Shown one piece after another: positions 26,079 to 38,899 of a stretch of 64,000 bases of DNA. The position numbers and the translations under genes are program-made. How positions within the stretch are numbered: the first letter of the stretch is position 1; each line of letters begins with the position of its first letter. This DNA is from Monosporascus cannonballus (lineage: Eukaryota; Ascomycota; Sordariomycetes; Xylariales): the NCBI GenBank assembly GCA_004154925.1, contig QJNS01000744.1, forward strand, positions 4,150 through 68,149, in the 5' to 3' direction. The notes under the pieces were generated by a model, which saw only the letters and a list, made by a program, of their open reading frames with translations, was not told where the DNA came from and did not search any database.

Positions 26079-26159
26079 GAGTAACCGTAGGTAGTCTTGG
26101 CATATTTTCAAAAATATCTACGATTACCCACTTACGAATTAACTATTTACGAGTACCTA

Positions 26160-26980
26160 TTAGGTAAAAATTATAATAATGTTAAAATATATCGTTTTAA
26201 AAGTTTTATTTATTTTAAATGTAAAATTATTATTAAATTCGTATTAATTTATAAATTAATTACTTTGTTTTGAAAACCAATTAAAATTAATTGCAAATTA
26301 TTTAATTCAACCAAATTTCTTATTTTATTATACTTTATGAGTTAAACGAATATACGTTTAAAAGAAAGTTATTTACGAATATTTTAGAAGCAATCGAAAA
26401 CGTTTTCGGAATATATATTAATGTTACCGTCAACTTTAATTTTTTTTCCTGAAAAACCGAACGAAAAGCGATTTTTTCGAATTATTACGTTGCTATATTA
26501 TTCTAAACCTAAGTCGAGCCGAAAAAAATATATTAATATAAAAATTCATATATTAATAATATATGTAAGTTATTAATTTACCGGAATTTATAAAACTGGA
26601 AACGTAATTTGAATTTATTCGTTATCGAGGAAAATCACTTTTTTTAAGTTGTAATATCGAGAAATTAAAGTTTACTAAAATTAATTAAGAAATATTTTTC
26701 GTTATTTATTATTTAAAAACGAATATCGACAAAATTGCAAAAATAATAATAAATAAGAGTAACCTAAATGTTATTAATTTTTTCGTTATAGATAAAATTA
26801 AAAATACTTAATTTAATAGCGAGTATTAGAATATTATTATGTAAATAATAAAAGCTTTATTTGGTCTTATAATATACAGTTAATAAAATCTTTTAAAAAT
26901 ATTTAACTATATAAATATAAATATAATATAACTGGTATTACAAATTAAATTAATATCGAATATACGTATTAATTTACGTA
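26160..26980. other. RIP-mutated sequence, nothing recognised
   Basis: Uniform AT-rich DNA. No frame, LTR or terminal repeat seen. Confidence 0.5.
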
Positions 26981-27175
26981 TATAAGATAATAAGTAGCTG
27001 AGGGCTAGAATGAGGTGATCCTCGACCAGTCGCAAAGCGTATTCTAAGAAGTAAGTGTATTAGGTTACTTTAATCTGGCGTTTCTTACTAGCTGTCAGAT
27101 GGTTATTTATACTAGCGCGTGTGTCTGTGGCTGGTCGAACACCAGCCGCAGCTTTATAAGAGCTGTATTCTCACA
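26981..27175 (-). mobile_element. Solo LTR (or short LTR-like element), 195 bp, with 5-bp target duplication
   Basis: Read on the minus strand it begins TGTGAGAATACAGC and ends TTATCTTATA (a RIP-changed TTATCTTACA). It is flanked on both sides by ACGTA (26976-26980 and 27176-27180), an exact 5-bp target-site duplication. It contains an AGTATAAATA TATA-like box, as expected for an LTR promoter. No partner LTR in the same orientation lies nearby, so this is a solo LTR or a short nonautonomous element. Confidence 0.88.
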
Positions 27176-27180
27176 ACGTA

Positions 27181-30100
27181 TTAATTAATTTACCGTTTGC
27201 CGTTATTTCGTAAAATATTATAAATTTTATATTTTAACAAAAACGCTTTTTGGTCAATATATTTTATAATTACGTTAATAATTATTTGTACAAAATATTT
27301 TGCATATAACAATACCGAATTAAAATATAAGTTAAACTTAAATTTACGATTAAGTATTTAAATATTATTAAATAAGTATATGAAAAACAAAAGATTCAAT
27401 AAAAATAAGAAAATAATAATAAAAATATTTTGTTTTTTCGAGAATTAATAATATAATATTAAATGTATTCAAAATAAGTGTTAATAATTTAAAAACTATT
27501 TCGGCCTTAATATATATTATATCGTTAATTGTTAACGTTAATTTATTTTCGAACTTTAGGAAATAATAGTAACGGCGAGCCGTATTATCTTATTATAATA
27601 AGGGGATTTGTTCGGTTTCAGAAAAAAACTTTTCGGAAACAAATTTATATTTTCCGTTTATAAACGTTTATAAAAAGTGATTATTTAAGTTAAGAAATTT
27701 ATAAAATAATTAATTCGAATCGTTTATAACCTTTATTATTAAATTACAATGTAAATTGAAATTAATATTATATTAAGTTATAAATTATATAAGATATTTG
27801 TTTTATATCTAATTAAAAATAATTAATACGAAAATTAATGCGTTGTTAAAATCGGAATATATAACAAATTATTGGCGGTATTCATAATATTTCTGGAGGT
27901 TTTATTTTGAATAATAAAGTTCAATTTGGAATATTTTTTATTTCAAACCGTTTTATCGCGGCGAATTTTGGTTCGTAATATTTATTAGGCATTTTTTACG
28001 ACCTTTTTATTAGAATTTTTACAAAGGATTTTTTCGTTATCATTTTGTATTTTTGTAATATATTTATTATTTAAAAATACATTATTAGATTTACGATATT
28101 TATAAAAGCATTGATTATTATTTCTTTTAAAAGCCGATATTATATTAAATATAGTAAAATATTAATTGATAGGAAAACTAATGAGTATTATATTAGAAAT
28201 ACGATATATTTATATTTTAAATTAATAGTTACGACATAAAAGAATGTAATTCTTTCTTTGTTATAGTATTTGCCTTAAATTAATTATAAATATTAAAATT
28301 ATTAAGGTATTATTAATGTAATTAAAATATGAAAAAAATACAAATATTTTATTATTTAATAAATATATAGTAAACCAGATATTTAATATAAAATAAATGA
28401 ATTAGAAAGAAATTATATACATATATATAAAAATATTTTACGTTAAAAGAATTCCGGCTAAAGTTCGGGTAAACTTTTTATTATTAATAAAAATACGTTA
28501 TATTTATTATACGATATTAAAAAGCAATCTTAAGTTTATTTATTTTTAAATTTATTTAATAAAGCGGAAATTCTTTAAACAAATAACATTATTTTTTCGT
28601 ATAAATAGTATAAAAGTTATTATTAATAAAAAACTTTATTAATTTATTTTTCGCCGCTTTTTATAATACTTTTAATATAGATTACTAAATTTTAAAATCG
28701 TTTCCCGGTTATATATTAAATAAAATCGTACGAATTACAAACTTAAAATAATATTATAAAATTAATAGGGTATATAATTCTTCAAATCGCTTAAATCTGC
28801 GTAAAGTTAAAATTTTTAAAATTAAAATCGTTTAACTTAATATATTAATTTTATATTTTGTAATTTATTTTCTAGTTTAAAGTAACAATATCGAATCTAT
28901 ATTTTAGCTTTTTTTTATATTTGGTAATCGTAAATATTTTGATTCGGAACTTACTTTTATATAGTAAAAGTAATCGGCGGTCACTATCAAAATAATCTGG
29001 TCGTTTTTATTATTCGAATTATAATCGATAGTTGTTAATAGGATAATTTAGTTATTTTTGTTATTCGAATTTCCGCAATAAAAATTTAGGTTTTAAAACA
29101 AAAGATTATTATTATTAATAGTCGTAATAATAATAAAAATAACGGATAAATTTGTAAAACGATTAAATCATATATTATTACGGTTAAATAAGAGTTTTTT
29201 TATAATATTACTGAAATCTTATTTGAAAATAATCGTTATATAAGTAAAATATAGCCTAGCTTATATTTATTTTTTAATACTCTCGAAAATCTACATTCTA
29301 TTAATTAGGTCCGATATATATGTCTTACTTGTGATTTTTTAAAATTCTATACGTTAAAAAATAAATACGAAAAATATATAAATAAGGTTATACGGTTAAA
29401 GTTATAAAATTTTTCTCTCGAATTTTATGTTTCGATAATTACCGATATTTAGATTTTTCTTGGTTTAATCTAGGCTTTTTAAAGTATATATATTTATTTT
29501 ATCGACAAAAACTAGATGTTTAAATACTTTTTAGTTAAAATTTACTTATTTAAAGATAAAAAAGAAAAATTAGATATTTAAGCGTTATATAGAGTTTAAA
29601 AATACAGACTTTATATAAAAATTTAGATTATAATAATAAATAAAGGAACGAATTTCGATATAAAGTATTTTAAAAATATATTAAACAAATAAACAAAACT
29701 GGAAATAAATATAAAGAGCGAATTATTTTTACTATTTTTTATATTTTTTATAAAACATTTATAGACATTTTTTAAACGTGTGAAAATTATAAATAACGTA
29801 AATATAAAAAGAATAGAGTTAAAATTAAAAAAACGAAAAATAAATAGCTAAAGTTAAGCAGATTAAGCTTAATACGGCTAATTATATTGTAATAAAGATA
29901 CGTTAATCTTTGTTATTTCGTTAATAATATTATATTAATTTTTGAATTAACTTTTCAATTAATTTAAGTTAAATAATTCGCGATATATTTTTATTTCGCA
30001 TCAAACCTTAATAAGAATTTAGATATATATAAATTATTTTAAACCAAATATTTTAAATATTTAAAAATAATTATAAGTTATTCAAAACGTAAAGATATAT

Positions 30101-30316
30101 TAGAATATCGTAATATTTATATTTGTCCGGGTTCGTTGATTAAGATCTGTAATCGAAAATTATATATATTGGAAAAAAAATAATTGGTTTCGAAATTACA
30201 GTAATTATTTTAGACATTATCGATTATTTGATTAATATTTGTAAATCGTTTTTTTTCTTAATAAACGTTTTAACATTTCGAAAAATTCGAAATATAATTA
30301 TATTTTTATAAGGTTT
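27181..30316. other. RIP-mutated sequence between two LTR-like insertions
   Basis: 3.1 kb of AT-rich DNA. I see no recognisable protein relic on either strand. Confidence 0.5.
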
Positions 30317-30321
30317 AAAAT

Positions 30322-30662
30322 TGTGAGAATACAGCCCCTATGAGGATGAGGCTGGTAGCCGACCAGCCACCAATCAGCCACCGACCCACTCACTAGTATA
30401 AATCCACCATCTGGCAGCTAATGAGAAACGCCAGATGGAAGTAACCTAATACTTACTTCATTAGAATCAGGTCCTATTTTGGCGGCTGTGGCTGCGCCTG
30501 CGGTGCATCTGTGGCTTGCCTCATCGTGATCAGGACCCCATTTTGGAGATTGTGGCTGCGCCTGCGGCGCAGCAGCCGTAGCCACAGCTATAGCTTTTGA
30601 TTAAGAAGTATCTGTCAGAGGTCCAATATATCAGCTAAACTCCTTTAAGAATAATACTTACA
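30322..30662 (+). mobile_element. LTR-like element, 341 bp, same family as 26,981-27,175, opposite orientation
   Basis: Begins TGTGAGAATACAGC and ends ATACTTACA, flanked on both sides by AAAAT (30317-30321 and 30663-30667). The first ~150 bp match the 195-bp copy (AGTATAAAT box, AGAAACGCCAGAT, GTAACCTAATAC). The remainder differs and contains two copies of a GC-rich unit with GATCAGGNCC, CATTTTGG and TGTGGCTGCGCCTGCGG. It keeps abundant CA and TG and so is hardly RIP-mutated, in contrast to its surroundings. Confidence 0.85.
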
Positions 30663-30667
30663 AAAAT

Positions 30668-33600
30668 AACAAAACCTCCAAAATAGGCCTGATAGCAAGT
30701 TATAATTTTTTCGTTTTATTTGGTACGTTTTTATATAAATTTACAAAAATTAATAATATTAAACTTTGGCAATATATATTAATTACGAAATTCCTAACAT
30801 TTTAATTTATATAATTTAATGCAAAATTAAAATCTTTATTTTTTAATATAATAATAATTTTAATTAATACGAAATAAAAATTATTATAATAAAAAAATAA
30901 TCTAAAATCTCGATTAATATATGTTATAACCTTTTACATTTTTTAGGCCAGTACGATAATAATATAATCTTATAAGCCAAAATAATAATATATAAGGTTT
31001 AAAATCGTCCATAATAAATTTCGAAACATATTTTTTTAAATTAATTAAATATAAATAATATATTCGAAAATTTAAAAGACATATTTTAAACCTTTAAATA
31101 TTTAATTTTCCAAAATAAAATATTTATTTTTATCCGATATTTTTACTGGTTTTTTGCCGATATAAACGTAATTAACTTATATGCTAATATTATATATACG
31201 GCCGATAACTTTATAGAAACTTTATGTTATCGATTTATTCGCCTTATATTAAGCGTTATATTTAATATGTAAGGCCGTATTTTACGGAAAAAACAAATCG
31301 ATATAATATATAATCTGGTTTTCGAAAAATTTAATATTTTTTTTATTATTAAAATAAGTTTCGAAAAATCCTTAATTATTTAAACTTTTTTTAATAACTA
31401 ATTTAATTATTATCTAGGTTATATTATTAATTAAATTAACGGAAAAATAATAAAATTTTATATTAATAGTTTTATATTTTGCTTTTATTTTAATATTTAC
31501 GGATATAAAAACATTTAACTTAGAAATATTCGACCGCATAGTTACCGGACGGTATAACTATATTATTTTTAATTTTGAATAAATATCGAACGATTAATTC
31601 CAAATTATTATATTAAATTTTCTTTTCGAACGATAATATGGTTTAATTATTATCGATAAAATATATTCATTATCGGAATAAAAAAAATTTCCGGCCTAAA
31701 TATGTTAATATCCGTAACTTACGTTTTATTTTCCTTACTTATATATATTGGTTTGTACATATAATAATTACTAATAATACCATAAAAAATTGCGAAATAT
31801 AACGGCTTTTATCAAATTGGCGGCTTAACTGGATATGATTATAAGGCAGAAGTCCGGTATTTTAATATTAATCGTCTCGAAATTAATATTATTATTTTCT
31901 CCATACTTAAAAATTAACGTTTAAATTAAGGGTACTTAAATTTCTTAATAATTAATATATTCGAGTTTTTAAATAATATCTTTTTAATTTAATTTAATAA
32001 TTTACGTTTTATTATTAAAATTATTATTTATGTTAATAATAAGGCGAAAACTATAAATATCCGTAATTATCTAATTAGAATTATAGTAAACCGGGGGTAT
32101 TTGTCGAAAGTTATAAAAGAAATTATTAAGTTTTATAATTCCGAAATACCGTACGGAAACCAAGTTTGTATATATAATAATTTAAAATAATCGGATAATT
32201 TTATCCGTATCGTTATATTCATTATCGTTTTTAAATTAAGTATAAATATTCCGGATATTAATTAAATAACATAATAAGATATACTGCAAAGTTTTTCGAT
32301 TAAAAATATATAATAATAATTCGGTCGAACGGTTTATAATTATAAATAATTAAATATTATTAATTATAAATAAGTTATATTATTTGCACCTTATTAAACG
32401 TTCGATAAATATAAAACCGAACCGTCTATTTTAAAAAAGAATAAAATAACGAAAAAGATTTAAATCCGATAAATTAAAAACCATATTACTTATAAAAATA
32501 TAAAGGTCGTAATAAAAAACGACGTAACGGATTCGAATAATAAGGAAAATAATACGAAATTTATTACGAATAATTTCAATTAAAATAAAATAATTATCGA
32601 ATTTTAATTTTAATTTTTAATTAATTAAAATATTATTTTTAAATTTTCGAAATAAAATAATTTTAACTTACGATACCGGATAAAGATAAGGCCTTAATAA
32701 TACGCGTTATTTAACGATAAATATATACGTAAGATAATTTTGATATATTTAAAAAAATAAAATTATTATATTGGAAAAAAACCGTAATAATTTAATTCCG
32801 GCTAGATTTTGTTATAATATATATACGTTTAACTTTTTTTATATATCCGAATTTTTAAATTCGAAAATATTTACGTAAAAATAACTAAAAACTAGTTTGG
32901 TAAAAGCGGCTATTTGGAAAATAATAAAGTTCTAATATAAATAATGGGCGAACGAATTATTATTTATACGGTTATTTCCTTTTGGCGGTAAAAAGATAAA
33001 ATAAATATTTATTTTTATTAAACTTAAATAATTTTTATTTAATAAATTTCGGTATAAATTATATAAAATTAAAATTTTCTATTTAGTTTAAAATATAATC
33101 AAATTAATTAAAACGGTTTTCGGTTTCGATAAATAGCAATATTGAGATATTTTAAAAAATCGCTTATTGTTTGCATTATATATAATATATAAAAAAGTTA
33201 TATTTTCGATTTTATAAAAAGTATAAGTAATTTTTCGTAAACGGCGGAATTCGCTTAATTAAAAATAATGGCGTTATATTTTTATGCCATAAATTAATTT
33301 ATATAAGTTATAAATTATTATTACGTTATAAATTTAATAAATATCGGAAAAAATTATAAAGCCGCCTTAAATTACGCCTTATCCTAATTAAAGCATATTA
33401 TATATAATTATTCGATTTAAATTAATAATTAACAGTTTAATAATAATCTTAATAATATAAATTTAAACTAGTATATAGTTTATACGTTTTTATAACTTAA
33501 AGTCGTAATTTTGGTTATAATAACGCTTATACTTATACGTATAATTCGCGACGTATTAAGTAATCTTAATTAAAAATTTATTTTGTTCTTTTTATTTATA

Positions 33601-34655
33601 ACGTCGACGTAAAATTTATCGTTTTTAAATATTTTTAACTTTTTAGCCCTATTTTTGTTACCGTATTCATATTCGTATAATTTGTTTATTTTTATATCGT
33701 TACCGGAATCGCCGGCGTTATCAAAACGTAATAATTTGCAGCTTAACGTTATAAATAATATATCGGAAAAAGAAATCGAAATAATAATTCTTATTAAAAT
33801 TAAAAAATTGCGCGTTAAAAATAAATAATATTTATCGGATAATAATATTAATAACAAATTAAAAAAATAATCGCGATATTAGGTTAAAAAATAAAAAACG
33901 AAATTCTGCCGGTTTTAATTAGGGCTAATAACAAAAAACGCGTTCGGTTTCGATATAGCATTACGGTTATAAAACGTAATAATTATAAATATTAATATAA
34001 TATTAATTAAAGTATTTTAATATATTATTTATTTATTAAATTCGTTATTTTTATTAATTTTTAATTAGTTAACCTTTATACAAAATATTAATTTATCTTA
34101 ATCCGGATTAATTATATGCCGTAATAAATATATAATAAATTCTTTTAATTAAAACAATTAACAGAATTTTATATTATACGATTCGAATTATAATTTAATA
34201 TAACTATTAATAAATTATCCTTTTAACTTATAGCCCTTAATTTATAACGTTAAATTAAAATGTTTTAAATTTTATTTTTCGGGTTTTTTTAAATTCGTTA
34301 TATTAATTTTTAAAATATTTCTATTTCTTTTAATTTTTAAGGTACCTTAATTCAAATCAAATAATTGGGATAAAGGATTAATTATATAAGTAAATAAATA
34401 TTATAAATAATTTTTCGCCAATATCAAAAAGGCCATTTTTTCGTTATTGATATAGTTATTCCGGCGTTCGCTTTTTTTTTTAAATATTAGTTCGAAATAT
34501 TTAAAATCCCGGGTTTATAATAAATTTTTATTAATTATGTTTTATAACCTTATCTTTTTGCAATTAAAATTAGTATTTGTTAACGTATAGTTTTAATTAA
34601 TATTTTTCGAAATCGCCTATATATTTTATTGTTATTTTATTAAAGCTTTTAATAA
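30668..34655. other. RIP-mutated sequence, degenerate
   Basis: 4 kb of AT-rich DNA, no domain I can name. The open frame at 33570-33857 is compositional. Confidence 0.45.
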
Positions 34656-34913
34656 TTATTTCTTTTTTGAATTAGGGCTTTTTGGTTCCTTTAGTAAAGG
34701 TTGACGGCCGGATCTAGCTTTTTTCCCCTTGCCGCGTTTTTTCTTTGTCGGCGTAGCTAAATCCCCGGTTGGTTTTAAGGATTCTTTTATTTTTTCCCCG
34801 GTTGATTTTAGGAATTCCTTTATATCAAAATCTTATATAAGTATAATAACAATTGGACATTCCGGGTAACCGCCGAAATCCTTAATATTAATATCGAATA
34901 TGCCGCGGTACCT
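34656..34913 (-). pseudogene. Protein-coding relic with basic tail, unrecognised
   Basis: An 86-codon minus-strand frame keeps clear protein character: RYRGIFDINIKDFGGYPE, one in-frame TAA of the kind RIP makes from CAA, then DFDIKEFLKSTGEKIKESLK, PTGDLATPTKKKRGKGKKAR and a final SPNSKKK and stop. KSTGEKIKESLKPTGD contains a near-repeat of a K-x-TG motif, and TPTKKKRGKGKK looks like a nuclear-localisation-type basic cluster. Upstream the frame dissolves into RIP-mutated DNA, so only the C-terminus survives. It could be the end of a transposon protein or of a captured gene. Confidence 0.5.
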
Positions 34914-36911
34914 AAAAATTTAATTTTTGTATAAAATTATTTGCTTGGTAATTAATTACGTATAATTACGAATTTTTCTTTCGTTTAGCATTATGAAAAT
35001 AACGTCTATATAATATATACCATAAGATATATTACGGTTTTGTATTTTTTTAATCGAAACTATAAGATTACTATATCCCTAGTATTATTTATATTATGCA
35101 AATCGTTATAAATCATAAATTCTTAAAAACGGCTAACGACCCGAATTATACGATTTTTTTTTTAAAAATATGGGTTAATTAAATTTGTAATATAAAGAAC
35201 GTTTATTTTGTAATTTGAAAAACTTATTATTTAATAATTCGTATTATCCGTATTAATAATTTTATTACAATATTTTTGTATAAAGAAAAAAAATAAATAA
35301 TATTATATATTATTTAATAATTTTTTGGGGATTCCGTAAAAACGAAGTTTGAAAATCGTTAAAATATATAAATGTATTTTTTATTAATTGTTTATAAATT
35401 ATATATATATATAATCGAAATTTCAAAATATTTATTAAAATATTATTTCGAAATTATTATAAATAAAATATATATTAATATATATATACCGGTAAATAAT
35501 TTACGTTTTTTGGTATATAATAATAAAATTTACCTTATAAAAACCTTATAATATTAGAATTTTATTAAATAATCATTTAACTTAAAAAGGTTTATTTTAT
35601 AAATTAGAGCAGAATTTAAAAAAACGATATATATAATAGGAAATAAAGTACGGAAAGTGACGCCGTAATTGATATAATTTGTATTAAAAGTTAACTTAAC
35701 GCCGTTACGATCTTTATATATATTTTAATTTTTTGTTAAATTATTATATATTTTTCAAATATAATTATTATATTTTGTTTTATTAAACGGTAATAGTATT
35801 ATTATAATAATTACATAATGTTAAATATATATAAATAAATAATTATAATTATAAAATTTAATAATATTATAAGTTTATTAATATAAATTCGGTTTAATTA
35901 AGATTAAAAATATAAATAAAAGATATAAAATATAGTAAATAAAATGAAATTCATGTATTAAATAATTATCGAATATATTATTAATATTCATAAGGAATAT
36001 ATAAGGATTTATAATATACGAATAAAGTTTATAAATAATTAATAAATTATGAAGGTATTTTAAGGTAATATATATAATGTAAATCAAAATATATATAAAT
36101 TTCAGGATAATATAGTTATAAATATGTAAATTATTAAGTTTATATGGGTTATTAGGTATAAGTAAAGAAATTAACGTTATTTTTTTATAACGAAATAATA
36201 ATATATAAAAAAAGAACTTAATAACTATATGCAAATTATATAAGGCTTATATTTTATTACAAATCTTTTAATATAATTCATAAAATTATTTCGATTAAAT
36301 ACATATTAAATATTATTATTATAATTATTTAATATATAATTAATATTATTTACTTAACTATAATTTTTATAATTTTAAATATTTATTATATTTTAATATA
36401 TAAAATTATATTACTTATAACATAATAATTATTAATCAGTTTTGTTTATTTAATATTCGAAATTTATATTATAATATATATCTTTATATATTTTATAATA
36501 TTATAAAAAATAAATAAATTTCTTGCTAATATAATAAAGGTAATTTTTATTATAGTTTCCAATAATATATCTCGAATAAACCTAAAAAACCTTGTTTATC
36601 CGGTTAAAAAAGTTAAATTCGTTAATAATATTCTCGAAAAATAACTTATTTCCGAAAAATAACCTGCTCTTACAAAATAACTTTAAGGACGGGTAATAAG
36701 ATCTCGGACTAAAAAATAACCGGAATAAGCATTAAAATAAAAATAATTTGCTTTCGAGAAATAGCCTTAAGAACGGATAATAAAATCCTTAATCAAAAAA
36801 TAACCGGAACCGGTACCAGAATAACCTGCGATAAGGCGAAACCGATAACGTAATCCCGATTAAGGCATTTTCGTATTAATTAAACAATATTTAATTATTT
36901 TAAAATATAGG
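34914..36911. other. RIP-mutated sequence, nothing recognised
   Basis: Very AT-rich. The open frame at 35878-36234 on the minus strand is low-complexity and I regard it as chance. Confidence 0.5.
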
Positions 36912-36916
36912 ATATT

Positions 36917-37063
36917 TGTCACGGCGCTATACGTCTTTTGAGTTTCTGGAAGATATTCTGTTATTGCACGAGGAAAAAAAAGAGCTATCTAATAAGCGCG
37001 TAGCACTTACATATATATAGCGAAACGGCGGCTTAAATAAGCCGTTTTACTAATGCCGTAACA
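36917..37063 (-). repeat. 3' LTR of the 7.3-kb gypsy element
   Basis: 147 bp, starting TGTCACGGCGCTATACG and ending ATGCCGTAACA on the plus strand; the termini are an inverted repeat (TGTYACGGC / GCCGTAACA). Less mutated than its partner. Confidence 0.92.
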
Positions 37064-37079
37064 GTAGCCCTTTTTTCTT
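37064..37079 (-). other. Polypurine tract
   Basis: Read on the minus strand AAGAAAAAAGGGCTAC, directly before the 3' LTR start TGTTACGGC. Polypurine tracts prime plus-strand DNA synthesis in LTR elements, so its position supports minus orientation. Confidence 0.6.
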
Positions 37080-37578
37080 AAAATAATTATCCTTAATCAT
37101 ATAAAAAAAATAAAAAATATAAATACTTTTCCCGGATTCGAACTTTAATTAATTGGTAACGTATTAGGTGTCGCAAAATGTCGTAACGTTAATATAACGT
37201 ACGCGTAATATAGCCGAAATAAGGCCGCGCTAATAGCCGGATAACAAAATACCGTATAAAAAATATATAACGTTAATTTCGGCACGGAAATAATAATATT
37301 ATTATACGGGATATTATTAACCCGACTAAATTCTACCGCATATCCGTTTTTACCGCTTTCGCAATATAAATACCAGGTTTCCCTCCAACTTTTATTCCTT
37401 ACTTTTCCGTTATCTTTACGACGTCCTTTTATTTCCCATTTTACAATTCCTTTTCGTTATTATAATAATACTTTCCCGGCCTTATACCACTTACGTAACA
37501 TTTATTTACGCAAAATAATTATGCATAATTTATTTTAAATATATATTTTTTTTAATTATAATCCCAATATTAAAAAAA

Positions 37579-38078
37579 TGCCTTTTTTTTTACTACCGTT
37601 TCGCGTCGGCCGCGGCGGCAAAATATATATTTTGTATTAAGCACCAAAAAGCATACCAATTAATAAATTATATGCATTATAATATTAACGTTACGTTTAC
37701 GGAATATTATTATTATGCTAACTTTTCGACGTATAGCCGGCGGAAGGCGTCCAAGGTAATTCCCTGGACTTAAACACCTTTTTTTACTAGGTAAATTTCT
37801 ACTTCGACGTTAACCGCAACGACGACGACGAGAAAATTTTCGACGACGACGGCGACGAGACGTATGCTTACCTTAACGGTTTTCGTCGAGAACTTTACCG
37901 GGCGGTATTCCAACTTTATACTGCCTTCGAAGCGGCCGAAAAAACTTACCGTATAACGCTTAATATAATAAGCGCAAAAAAAATTAATATTATTTTTTGT
38001 TATAATTACGCTTTTAATATTATATATAAAAAAATAAAATTAATTATTTTGCGTAAGTCGCCGCCCGGCAGATTTTAA
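37579..38078 (+). pseudogene. Antisense Cys-rich/helical ORF relic inside the gypsy element
   Basis: Opposite in strand to the element's pol and located between integrase and 3' LTR. Two open pieces in different frames. 37579-37770 reads CLFFYYRFASAAAAKYIF ... TEYYYYANFSTYSRRKASK and VIPWT; many Tyr here sit where RIP would place them from Cys, suggesting an original Cys cluster. 37791-38075 (95 codons, no stop) has an acidic Asp-run, DVNRNDDDEKIFDDDGDETY, and a helical GFRRELYRAVFQLYTAFEAAEKTY. The frame change may be an indel or an old intron. GC is higher than in the rest of the element. Function unknown; compare 57974-58609. Confidence 0.55.
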
Positions 38079-38899
38079 TATAAATTTATAACTTTTATTT
38101 CGCAGGTAACGCCGTAAATATATCAAAATATATATTCCGTAATAATATAATATTAATTTTGCAATAATAAAATAATTAAATATTATTTAATTATTAATAA
38201 CGAAAAATATTAATTATAAATATTAAATAAACATATTTTCCGTAATAAAATATATATTAATATTTTTATAACCTTAGATTTCGGTTAAACGGACGTTAAT
38301 ATCGTAATATGTTTTTTATATTTAAATAATTTTTAATTATTATATTATTATTATAACGTTATAATTTTTTAAAAATTAAATTATCCCGTATTACGTAATC
38401 GTTATAATGGCATAGCGTTATTTAGTTATTAATTTTTTTATAATTTAATTATTTATAATATTAAAAAAATTAATATTTAATTTTATTAATTTTAATATAA
38501 TATAAGTTTTATTATAACGTTATCATAATATCGGCTTAATAAAATATATTTTTTTTACGTACGTTCCGTATTATCTCTCGTTATTATTTTAATAATATCC
38601 AGTATTAATCGGGTGGCCTAAATTTATTAAAATTATTTTTATAAAATTCGGTTATATTAAAGTTATATTTTTTGAAATTCGTAGCCGGTTTTTAAATAAG
38701 GCGGTATAATTACGGCCATTTAACCTTATATTAAAAATTATATTTAATATTTTTAAAATTTGAGATTTTTTTAAAATATTATTTAATATTTTTTATATCG
38801 TCCATATTCATAATAATAACGTTTTCGGCCCGAATATTTTATTTCCCGTTTATTATTTTTTATTTTAAAAAGTTTAATTTATAACGTTAAATTAAAAAA

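Noticed and set aside
33570..33857. 95-codon minus-strand frame
   Set aside because: Only the middle (NAGDSGNDIKINK) looks protein-like; too short and isolated to call.
35878..36234. 118-codon minus-strand frame in the AT block
   Set aside because: Ile/Tyr/Leu-rich low-complexity product as expected from random AT-rich DNA; no motif and no start context.
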